Assembly (NCBI GenBank): GCA_004335635.1
Contig: QAXH01001134.1
Coordinates: 1 to 23,277 of the forward strand
Direction: 5' to 3'
Length of the DNA stretch: 23,277 bases
Origin: Chloromonas sp. AAM2
Taxonomy: Eukaryota > Chlorophyta > Chlorophyceae > Chlamydomonadales > Chlamydomonadaceae
Shown: piece by piece, positions 16,856-23,277 of the stretch
Layout of the letters: every line of letters begins with the position of its first letter
Position numbering within the stretch: position 1 is the stretch's first letter
The notes under the pieces: model-generated
Databases searched by the model: none
What the model was told of the DNA's origin: nothing
Seen by the model: only the letters and a program-made list of their open reading frames with translations
Translations under genes and position numbers: made by a program

Positions 16856-17716
16856 ATGAGTGACCGTCTTCAAGTACAACTTGAAAGTATTATAGCGTTT
16901 ATACCAGAGCTTCTCGGAGCATCTTCGGTACTAATAATCTTTTACTTTATTGGCCGGTTCAGTAGTAAAACTGCTGAAAGGTTTTTAGAAAATCGGGAGC
17001 ATCAAGGGGTAAAACAATCCAGGTTGGTAATACGGCTTATACGGTGGGTTTTAAATATTTTTGGTTTAATCATTGCACTGAATATATTAGGCCTAACTCA
17101 GGTTGCAGCCAGTTTTCTTGCAGCAGGTGGAGTGGTTACTGTGGTACTTGGTTTTGCTTTTCGTGAAATAGGTGAAAACCTCTTGGCTGGTTTTTTTCTC
17201 TCCTTCAGCCGGTCATTTGATGTCGGAGACCTTATCGAAAGTAATGGGATTCGTGGGACTGTAAAGCGCATTGAGATCAGAGAAGTACATATACGTACCG
17301 CAGATGGCTGCGATATCTATATACCTTCGGCAATTATTTATAAAAACCCGCTTCATAATTTCACCAGAGATGGACTCAGGAGAAGTGATTTCACAATCGG
17401 CATCGATTTTGCAGATGATCCACAGGCTGCAAGAGAACTATTGCTCAAAAAAATTAATGCTCATCCGTACGTGCTCAAAGAACCTGCCGCTGATGTGCAA
17501 ATTTCCGGCTTTAATCCTACGTACATAGAACTAACTGCTTACCTTTGGGTGAATACCTTTGATACGACTCCACTACTTGGTGAGGTACGGTCTCAGGTTA
17601 TGAAAGAATGTTTGCAAGCATTATCAGAAAATGGTTTTACTTTTAGCGCAAATGTCACCACTTCTATTGATATGAACCCCGTTGAAGTGCGCCTCGACTC
17701 AGATTCGCAAAAATAA
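16856..17716 (+). CDS. MscS-family small-conductance mechanosensitive channel
   Basis: A heptameric membrane channel that opens under membrane tension to release solutes on osmotic downshock. The product has 286 residues, the length of E. coli MscS. It has three N-terminal membrane segments; the pore helix is AASFLAAGGVVTVVLGFAF with Gly/Ala packing, followed by ENLLAGFFLSFSRSFDVGDLI, then the beta domain (VHIRTADGCDIYIPSAIIYKN) and the C-terminal alpha/beta domain. The pore-helix bend region carries REIGEN where E. coli has QGSLSN, adding charges. No strong ribosome site is seen. It ends 6 bp from the convergent GAF gene. Confidence 0.93.
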   Translation: MSDRLQVQLESIIAFIPELLGASSVLIIFYFIGRFSSKTAERFLENREHQGVKQSRLVIRLIRWVLNIFGLIIALNILGLTQVAASFLAAGGVVTVVLGFAFREIGENLLAGFFLSFSRSFDVGDLIESNGIRGTVKRIEIREVHIRTADGCDIYIPSAIIYKNPLHNFTRDGLRRSDFTIGIDFADDPQAARELLLKKINAHPYVLKEPAADVQISGFNPTYIELTAYLWVNTFDTTPLLGEVRSQVMKECLQALSENGFTFSANVTTSIDMNPVEVRLDSDSQK

Positions 17717-17722
17717 CGGCGT

Positions 17723-18193
17723 TTAGAACAAAGGCTTCAGTAATTCTGCAATTTGCTCTAAAAGCACTTTTTGGTCTTTGGTGATGGAATCACGCGTATT
17801 AGAATCAATATCAATTTGGGCTATAAATTGGTCGTCCTTGATAATAGGGACTACAATTTCGGACTGCACATCTACACTACAGGCTATGTAATTATCTTCT
17901 TCATGTACATTTTGAGATACAAACGTCTGATGGCTCACCGCCACTTGCCCACAAATTCCCTGCCCAAACGGGATTCGGGTATGATCCGTTGATTCACCAA
18001 CAAAGGGCCCAAGCACCAATTCTTTTTTCCCTTCCGGGTCAGCAAAATAAAATCCAACCCAGTCAAAAGTTTCTATTTCCTGTGAGAGCAAGGTACAGAT
18101 AGCAGTCAGTTTCGCATCCCGGGAGGAGGTTTTTGCGATTATATTTTTTACCTGCCGTAAGATATTTTTATTAACAGAATCAACGGTATTCAT
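17723..18193 (-). CDS. GAF-domain protein of the free methionine-(R)-sulfoxide reductase (fRMsr/YebR) family
   Basis: A 156-residue single GAF domain like fRMsr, which reduces free Met-R-sulfoxide using redox cysteines. Family marks: DWVGFYF, LVLGPFVGE, RIPFGQGICGQVA, NYIACSVDVQSEIVVPII and QIDIDS. In E. coli numbering the resolving Cys94 and catalytic Cys118 match Cys81 (ICG) and Cys105 (ACS). The third, Cys84, falls in STDHTRI and is absent; Cys33 lies elsewhere. The protein therefore either uses a two-Cys mechanism or is a non-reductase relative. The longer frame starts with TTG at 18223; the ATG at 18193 is used. It is divergent from marC over 111 bp. Confidence 0.85.
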   Translation of the reverse strand: MNTVDSVNKNILRQVKNIIAKTSSRDAKLTAICTLLSQEIETFDWVGFYFADPEGKKELVLGPFVGESTDHTRIPFGQGICGQVAVSHQTFVSQNVHEEDNYIACSVDVQSEIVVPIIKDDQFIAQIDIDSNTRDSITKDQKVLLEQIAELLKPLF

Positions 18194-18304
18194 TGATGTA
18201 AGATGATGTCTAATGTTGTTCAATATATTTTTCCTAAGTTAAGCTTTGTTACAAGTAAAAACATCCCATTAAAATTCCAACAAAGGTGCGTATCTTTAAA
18301 AACT

Positions 18305-18976
18305 ATGGAAGAATTTTTTAGAGACATCATTCCCTTTTCAACATTATTTATGAGTGCAGTAGGATTGTTTGCTGCAAGCTTTTCCTCCTTATTTTCAGTT
18401 GTAAATCCTTTTGCAGCTATGCCGGTATACATCTCTTTGATGGAGGGAAATACAGATGAGGAAAAGACACGTATTGCCAGAAAAGCCAGCACCTACATGT
18501 TTTTTGTTTTAGTTACTTTTCTGCTGATTGGAACATATATTTTAAGTTTTTTTGGAATTAGCTTACCGGGTATACAAATCGCGGGCGGCTTGGTAATTGT
18601 TCGGGCAGGATTTTCTATGTTAAATCCTCAAAGCGGAGGAAGAAAACTGACCAAGAAAGATCAGGAGGCTGCACGGGAAAAAGAAGATGTGTCTTTTAGT
18701 CCTTTGGCTATGCCCTTACTTTCCGGCCCGGGGAGTATTGCTGTGGTTATCGGTTTTGGGTCGGAAGCGCAGGGGGTTACAGATTATTTGGTAAATGGGG
18801 TGGCAGTTTTTGTTACGGCATTGTTGGCTTACCTGATTTTGAGAGTTTCACCGAAATTAGTGAAGTATATAGGAAATTCGGGCATGTCCGTAATAACCCG
18901 GATGATGGGCTTTATTGTACTGGCTATCGGAGTCCAATTCGTGATTAACGGAATCTCAAAATTTTATGGAATCTAA
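18305..18976 (+). CDS. MarC family (UPF0056) integral membrane protein
   Basis: A 224-residue protein with six membrane segments. The conserved PLAMPLLSGPGSIAVVIGF stretch, with a charged cytoplasmic loop (KLTKKDQEAAREKED) before it, and FSVVNPFAAMPVYI near the N-terminus are the hallmarks of the MarC/UPF0056 family. Substrate and role are unknown; the old link to multiple antibiotic resistance in E. coli was not upheld. The open frame reaches back to 18203, but the ATG at 18305 gives the family's normal N-terminus. A DinB-like gene follows after 2 nt, which suggests one operon. Confidence 0.92.
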   Translation: MEEFFRDIIPFSTLFMSAVGLFAASFSSLFSVVNPFAAMPVYISLMEGNTDEEKTRIARKASTYMFFVLVTFLLIGTYILSFFGISLPGIQIAGGLVIVRAGFSMLNPQSGGRKLTKKDQEAAREKEDVSFSPLAMPLLSGPGSIAVVIGFGSEAQGVTDYLVNGVAVFVTALLAYLILRVSPKLVKYIGNSGMSVITRMMGFIVLAIGVQFVINGISKFYGI

Positions 18977-18978
18977 GT

Positions 18979-19425
18979 ATGAATTTGCATGAGCTGATCA
19001 ATTATGACCAATGGGCAAATAGGAAGATCTATGCTGAGTTGACAAGCTTAAAACAGGCCTCCGCAAGAAAAGAGGCCAAAAAACTATTTTCACACCTTCT
19101 GATGTCACAAGTTATATGGATGAATCGCATTAACAACGATCCCCAGCCCGAAAATATCTGGCCGGACCTATCAGTCAGTGAAATGGAGATTCTTATGGAA
19201 GAAAATCCAGGTCAGCTTCAAAAAATTTTATCAAAGCAAGATGAAATGATTTACTATCAGAACTCGAAAGGAGTTGAATTCAAGAATTCTGTAGAGCAAA
19301 TAGTGATGCATTTAATTATTCATGGGCAACATCACAGGGCGCAGATAGCAAAGATTCTTCGCAAGGCAGGAAATACACCACCTCCTACAGACTTCATATT
19401 TTTTCTTAGATCATTAGATAATTAA
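18979..19425 (+). CDS. DinB/DfsB-like metal-binding four-helix protein
   Basis: A 148-residue member of the DinB superfamily, whose members bind a divalent metal with three His in a four-helix bundle and often act as thiol-dependent S-transferases (bacillithiol, mycothiol type). Ligands seen: H39 in LFSHLL, and H115 plus H119 in IIHGQHHRAQIAKI, where the HGxxHR pattern is typical. The N-terminal INYDQWANRKI is the common DinB opening. The start codon follows marC by 2 nt, so the pair is probably co-translated; the shared role is unknown. Its substrate cannot be predicted. Confidence 0.88.
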   Translation: MNLHELINYDQWANRKIYAELTSLKQASARKEAKKLFSHLLMSQVIWMNRINNDPQPENIWPDLSVSEMEILMEENPGQLQKILSKQDEMIYYQNSKGVEFKNSVEQIVMHLIIHGQHHRAQIAKILRKAGNTPPPTDFIFFLRSLDN

Positions 19426-19517
19426 CCCGCCGTTGGTTAGTTTCAACGCTTAATATCAATTAAACGGACAATACCCTGGCACTACTTGAAGAATTTCTTG
19501 CAGCGTTTTCCTCTTTC

Positions 19518-20864
19518 ATGTGGGGATATCCCCTCGTCATCCTGTTGGTCGGGGGTGGACTTTGGTTTTTAATATCATCCGGTTTTACCCCTTTTCGGTT
19601 TTTCTTTCATGCCATTGATCTGGTTCGCGGAAAATATGACAATCCCGATGATCCCGGCGATATTAATCACTTTGAAGCTCTTTCAACGGCTCTTGCCTCA
19701 ACCGTTGGAATGGGGAACATCAGTGGAGTGGCGGTAGCTATTTTTATGGGCGGCCCGGGCGCTCTGTTTTGGATGTGGATGAGCGCAATTGTGGGAATGG
19801 CTACAAAGTTCTTTACCTGTACGCTCTCCATTATGTACCGGGGGGAAGATACCGAAGGAAAAATTCAGGGTGGCCCGATGTATGTGATCCGGGAAGGACT
19901 CAGCAGTAAGTGGATGCCCCTTGCTTATCTTTTTGCGATGGCGGGATTATTTGGTCCCTTACCAATTTTTCAAACGAATCAGCTCGTTCAGATTTTAAGA
20001 GATTTTATTTATATCCCCAACGGTTGGGTGGAAGCTGATGCTGCTTTCACTGGAAACCTGATTACCGGTATTGTGTTGGTGGGTTTGGTTTCACTGGTCA
20101 TATTTGGCGGTATCACCAAAATCGGGAAAGTAGCTTCGAAGTTGGTTCCGTCCATGGTTGTGATTTATTTTGTTTCCGTTGTTTTCATTTTAGCTGTTCA
20201 TATTGCTGATGTCCCTTATTACTTAGGATTGATTGTCACGGATGCCTTCACCGGAAAAGCTGTGATGGGCGGTGCAGTGGGCCAATTAATTATTATTGGT
20301 ATTCAGCGTGCAGCCTTCTCAAATGAAGCCGGAATTGGGACGGAGTCGCTGGCGCACGGAGCTTCCAAAACCAAAGAGCCCGTCCGCGAAGGATTGGTTG
20401 CGATGATGGAGCCTGCTATTGATACCTTGATCGTATGTACCATGACGGCCCTCGCCATCCTGGTAACAGGCGTTTGGCAGACTACTGAAGCGAATGGAGT
20501 GACTTTAACCTTGAATGCTTTCAACGAAGCTCTTCCTGCATTCGGTACATATTTGCTAATGATATCGGTATTCACCTTTAGCGTAAGCTCCATGCTTTCC
20601 TATTCATACTATGGATCCAAGTGTTTGGGATTCTTGATCGGAGCCGAGAGACAACATCTCTACAACTACTTCTACGTGTTTTCCATCATCTTCGGAGCGG
20701 TAGCTTCCTTAGACGCTGTCATCAACCTGATCGATGGAATGTTTGCCCTGATGGCCGTTCCAACTATGATCTCTGCCCTGTTGCTTTCACCAAAAGTGAG
20801 GGCAGCTTCCAAGGATTATTTCAAGAGATTAAGAGCCGGAGAGTTTAAAGAGTACAAGCAGTAA
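19518..20864 (+). CDS. Sodium:alanine/glycine symporter, AGCS family
   Basis: A secondary transporter that takes up alanine or glycine with Na+. From the first ATG there are 448 residues and about eleven membrane segments. Family marks: STVGMGNISGVAVAIFMGGPGALFWMW, IMYRGEDTEGKIQGGPMYVI and AAFSNEAGIGTESLAHGAS with EPVREGLVAMMEP. From the ATG, the protein starts at MWGYPLVIL, whereas relatives have about 12 residues before the WG-YPL motif. The in-frame codons 19476-19517 code for such a segment (ALLEEFLAAFSSF) behind a CTG with GGACA upstream, so the true start may be that CTG. It is not clearly linked to the preceding DinB gene (50-92 bp). Confidence 0.92.
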   Translation: MWGYPLVILLVGGGLWFLISSGFTPFRFFFHAIDLVRGKYDNPDDPGDINHFEALSTALASTVGMGNISGVAVAIFMGGPGALFWMWMSAIVGMATKFFTCTLSIMYRGEDTEGKIQGGPMYVIREGLSSKWMPLAYLFAMAGLFGPLPIFQTNQLVQILRDFIYIPNGWVEADAAFTGNLITGIVLVGLVSLVIFGGITKIGKVASKLVPSMVVIYFVSVVFILAVHIADVPYYLGLIVTDAFTGKAVMGGAVGQLIIIGIQRAAFSNEAGIGTESLAHGASKTKEPVREGLVAMMEPAIDTLIVCTMTALAILVTGVWQTTEANGVTLTLNAFNEALPAFGTYLLMISVFTFSVSSMLSYSYYGSKCLGFLIGAERQHLYNYFYVFSIIFGAVASLDAVINLIDGMFALMAVPTMISALLLSPKVRAASKDYFKRLRAGEFKEYKQ

Positions 20865-20870
20865 GATTAG

Positions 20871-20956
20871 TCACAGAGTTCTCTGAGGAACACTAAGGAA
20901 TAACAATTTTTACAAACTGCGCCATCCATTTTCTGTGTTCTCTGTGGTTATTCCTT
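20871..20956. repeat. REP-like inverted repeat after the AGCS gene
   Basis: AAGGAATAAC (20895-20904) is matched by GTTATTCCTT (20947-20956), and outside or inside these arms lie CAGAGTTCTCTGAGG (20874 on) and TCTGTGTTCTCTGTGG (20932 on), which are partly complementary. CTCTGTG/CACAGAG motifs of this sort recur as intergenic repeats in many environmental genomes. It occupies most of the 167 bp before the metalloprotease gene and may serve as a terminator-like or REP element. The copy number in the genome cannot be seen. Confidence 0.5.
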
Positions 20957-21031
20957 TTCTTATCGCTGCTACTTTTGCATATTGGGAACTGAATTCAAAA
21001 TCTAACATTCACCTTTTCCAATTTCTATAAC

Positions 21032-23277
21032 ATGAAGCGAGCGATACTTTTTCTGCTGATGGCATTTGTCTCTTGTCAAGCCATGGCTCAAACCCCAACA
21101 ATCTCTGAAAAAACTGAAGGACTCACCAAAACCGAAGGCTACTTCGACTACTACTATGATGAAGCTAAAGATCAACTTTGGCTGGAAATAGATAAGCTGA
21201 ATACTGAATTCATTTATGTGAATTCACTCACAGCGGGTATTGGTTCTAATGATATTGGCTTAGACAGGGGGCAGCTTGGGGGCACTCGAATCGTGTATTT
21301 TGAACAGCTCGGCCCAAAGGTTCTGATGGTTCAACCCAATTACGATTACCGTGCAGAAACCAATAATGAGTTGGAAAAGAAATCCGTGCGAGAAGCTTTT
21401 GCAAAATCAATTATTGCCGGATTTGAAGTGGCTGCTGAAGAGGATGGGAAAGTGTTAATAGACCTCACCGATTTCTTGCTCCGGGATGCACATGGTGTAG
21501 CAGACCGCTTGCAAAGTATGGGACAAGGCTCCTACAGCCTGGATAAAAGTCGGTCGGCTCTGTATAAAGAAGGCACCATGAATTTCCCTAAAAACACGGA
21601 ATTTGAAGCTACGCTTACATTTGGTGGAAGCGGAGCCGGTGGATACGTGCGTTCCGTAGTGCCAAGTCCCGATGCCATTACCGTTCGCCAACATCACTCC
21701 TTTGTTGAGTTACCGGATGAGGGCTACAAAAAAAGGAAAATGGATCCACGTTCAGGATTTTTTGGTATTTCTTATCAGGATTATGGAACACCAATTGATG
21801 AATCATTAACAAAACGCTTTATTGCTCGACATCGTCTCGAGAAGAAGGACCCAGAAGCCGAAGTGAGTGAGCCGGTTGAGCCGATTGTATATTATCTGGA
21901 TAATGGCACTCCGGAACCGGTACGAAGTGCGCTTTTGGATGGTGCTCGTTGGTGGAATGAGGCGTTTGAGGCCATCGGCTATAAGGATGCTTTTATCGTA
22001 AAAGTGCTTCCGGAAGACGCTCACCCATTAGATGTTCGATATAATGTGATTCAATGGATTCATCGTTCTACCCGCGGGTGGTCGTACGGATCTTCTGTCA
22101 CCGATCCACGCACCGGAGAAATTATCAAGGGACATGTTTCTCTCGGCTCACTCCGCGTTCGTCAGGATTATCTGATTGCGGCTGGATTGCTGGCTCCGTA
22201 TGCCAATAATGGAACAAATACGACCATGCAGGAAATGGCTCTGGCGCGCATTCGTCAGCTTTCAGCCCATGAGATTGGCCACACCATTGGTATTGCACAC
22301 AACTTTGCCGCAAGCACTACCGGCGACGCTTCGGTGATGGATTATCCGCATCCCCAACCGAAATTGGTAGATGGAAAGATCGATTTGTCTAATCCATACG
22401 ATGTGGGCATTGGGGAGTGGGATAAAGTTGCCGTAGCCTACGGCTATCAAGATTTTCCGGACGGAACCAATGAAGAAGAAGCCTTGAATAAAATCCTTGA
22501 AAATGCATACGACTCCGGATTAAAATATATTTCTGATTCCGATGCCCGCCCTCAGGGAGGAGCCCATCCTGATGCCCATTTATGGGATTTTGGGTCAGAT
22601 CCGGCTTCCCAATTATCAACCATTTTGGAGATTCGAGAAACCGCGCTGGAGAATTTTGGAACTGCAAATCTGAAACAAGGGCAGGCAATGGCAGAGTTGG
22701 AAGATGCATTAGTTCCCATGTATTTCTTCCATCGTTATCAATTGGAGGGAACCGTGAAGTTAATCGGCGGAGTAGACTATAGTTATAAACTAAAAGGTGA
22801 TAATTTACCCGGACCCCAAATTGTAGATAAAGCGACCCAGAAAAAAGCACTCGATGAAATGCTGAAAGCGCTTGAGCCCGCGACTTTGGCTATTCCAGAA
22901 AATTTATTAGAACTCATTCCTCCCCGTCCGCCAGCTTTAGGCTATTCCCGCGAATTGTTCAACGGAAATGCCGGACCGGCTTTGGACGCACTTGGTATAG
23001 CTGAGACAGCGGCTGACCTGCCCGTAAACCTGATTTTGAATGCAGAACGTGCTAACCGCCTGGTAGAATATTCGGCAAGAACCGGAAACTTGAGTTTGGA
23101 AGAAGTGCTGGACGAACTCATACAGGTAAGCTGGGGCACTGAATCTACTGACGGATATTTGGGCTCTATTCATCGCGTTGTAAAACATGTGGTATTGAAA
23201 AACATGATGGAAATGGCTGTGGATAATAAAGCCAATCCGGTGACCAAAGCCATTGTTCATGATAAGCTTACGAATTT
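21032..23277 (+). CDS. Secreted zinc-dependent metalloprotease, DUF5117/DUF4953-type metzincin (3' partial)
   Basis: The frame runs off the window after 748 codons; family members are usually somewhat longer. A signal peptide (residues 4-13, cut near QAMAQ|T) is followed by a DUF5117-like segment with LWLEIDKLNTEFIYVNSLTAG and LDRGQLGGTRIVYFEQLG. The peptidase centre is HEIGHTIGIAHN (413-424), a full HExxHxxGxxH zinc site of metzincins, and the Met-turn SVMDYP lies at about 434-439 (Met436), 23 residues past the zinc site's HExxH start. Both the catalytic Glu and all three His are present. The protein is probably periplasmic or secreted; I see no type IX tail because the end is missing. The substrate is unknown. 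No strong ribosome site precedes the ATG. Confidence 0.9.
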   Translation, partial: MKRAILFLLMAFVSCQAMAQTPTISEKTEGLTKTEGYFDYYYDEAKDQLWLEIDKLNTEFIYVNSLTAGIGSNDIGLDRGQLGGTRIVYFEQLGPKVLMVQPNYDYRAETNNELEKKSVREAFAKSIIAGFEVAAEEDGKVLIDLTDFLLRDAHGVADRLQSMGQGSYSLDKSRSALYKEGTMNFPKNTEFEATLTFGGSGAGGYVRSVVPSPDAITVRQHHSFVELPDEGYKKRKMDPRSGFFGISYQDYGTPIDESLTKRFIARHRLEKKDPEAEVSEPVEPIVYYLDNGTPEPVRSALLDGARWWNEAFEAIGYKDAFIVKVLPEDAHPLDVRYNVIQWIHRSTRGWSYGSSVTDPRTGEIIKGHVSLGSLRVRQDYLIAAGLLAPYANNGTNTTMQEMALARIRQLSAHEIGHTIGIAHNFAASTTGDASVMDYPHPQPKLVDGKIDLSNPYDVGIGEWDKVAVAYGYQDFPDGTNEEEALNKILENAYDSGLKYISDSDARPQGGAHPDAHLWDFGSDPASQLSTILEIRETALENFGTANLKQGQAMAELEDALVPMYFFHRYQLEGTVKLIGGVDYSYKLKGDNLPGPQIVDKATQKKALDEMLKALEPATLAIPENLLELIPPRPPALGYSRELFNGNAGPALDALGIAETAADLPVNLILNAERANRLVEYSARTGNLSLEEVLDELIQVSWGTESTDGYLGSIHRVVKHVVLKNMMEMAVDNKANPVTKAIVHDKLTN

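Noticed and set aside
19431..19448. Five-base hairpin CGTTG/CAACG after the DinB-like gene
   Set aside because: The stem is too short and no T tract follows; not a credible terminator.
22389..22850. A 153-codon minus-strand frame opposite the metalloprotease
   Set aside because: It is antisense to the zinc-protease frame, which carries a signal peptide and full metzincin motif.
1..23277. Search for CRISPR arrays, transfer or ribosomal RNA genes, transposases and phage genes
   Set aside because: None was seen by eye: no spaced direct repeats outside the DUF4097 coding repeats, no cloverleaf-like sequence, and no transposase or integrase motif.

Overview
This 23.3 kb window looks like ordinary chromosome from a Bacteroidota-related, Gram-negative bacterium, most likely of the Balneolota/Rhodothermota side. 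The reasons are a C-terminal secretion tail of the YPNPFNPxT type (type IX secretion style) on the first protein, a DUF5117/DUF4953-type metzincin, several DUF-rich secreted proteins and lipoproteins, moderate-to-low GC, weak Shine-Dalgarno sites and frequent TTG starts. The lineage is an inference from gene content; no rRNA or tRNA gene is present. I see no phage, insertion sequence, CRISPR array or plasmid function.

Layout. 1-2173: 3' part of a secreted GH57-like carbohydrate-active enzyme with a starch-binding-like module and a sorting tail. 2217-6893 (minus strand): an outer-membrane-barrel/M23 peptidase fusion, a multi-TM gluzincin membrane protein, a DoxX-family membrane protein and a stand-alone proline dehydrogenase. 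7026-7949 (plus): a DUF4097-like secreted protein with an exact 18-residue KTSGGS repeat, closed by a good intrinsic terminator. 8342-11152: uvrA, with a palindrome over its likely promoter. 11294-13587: a two-gene ABC transporter with overlapping genes. 13599-14318 (minus): a cytidylate-kinase-like P-loop protein. 14498-17716 (plus): two secreted proteins or lipoproteins of unknown role, a small YbjQ/RcsF-like lipoprotein and an MscS channel. 17723-18193 (minus): an fRMsr-like GAF protein. 18305-20864 (plus): a MarC family protein and a DinB-like protein separated by 2 nt, then an AGCS sodium:amino-acid symporter. 20871-20956: a REP-like inverted repeat. 21032 to the end: a secreted zinc metalloprotease that runs off the window.

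Functionally the window mixes housekeeping (uvrA, proline dehydrogenase, transporters) with cell-envelope biology: two envelope metallopeptidases, lipoproteins, a mechanosensitive channel and secreted hydrolases. No single obvious new multi-gene system emerges. The observations most worth following are the barrel-M23 fusion, the membrane gluzincin beside it, the 18-residue solenoid protein, the fRMsr-like protein lacking one redox cysteine, the unrecognised envelope gene run at 14498-16783, and the candidate operator at uvrA. Several starts were moved inward from the longest open frame to an ATG; in four cases (proline dehydrogenase, the kinase-like gene, the small lipoprotein and the GAF protein) that ATG replaces a TTG or a poorly supported extension.
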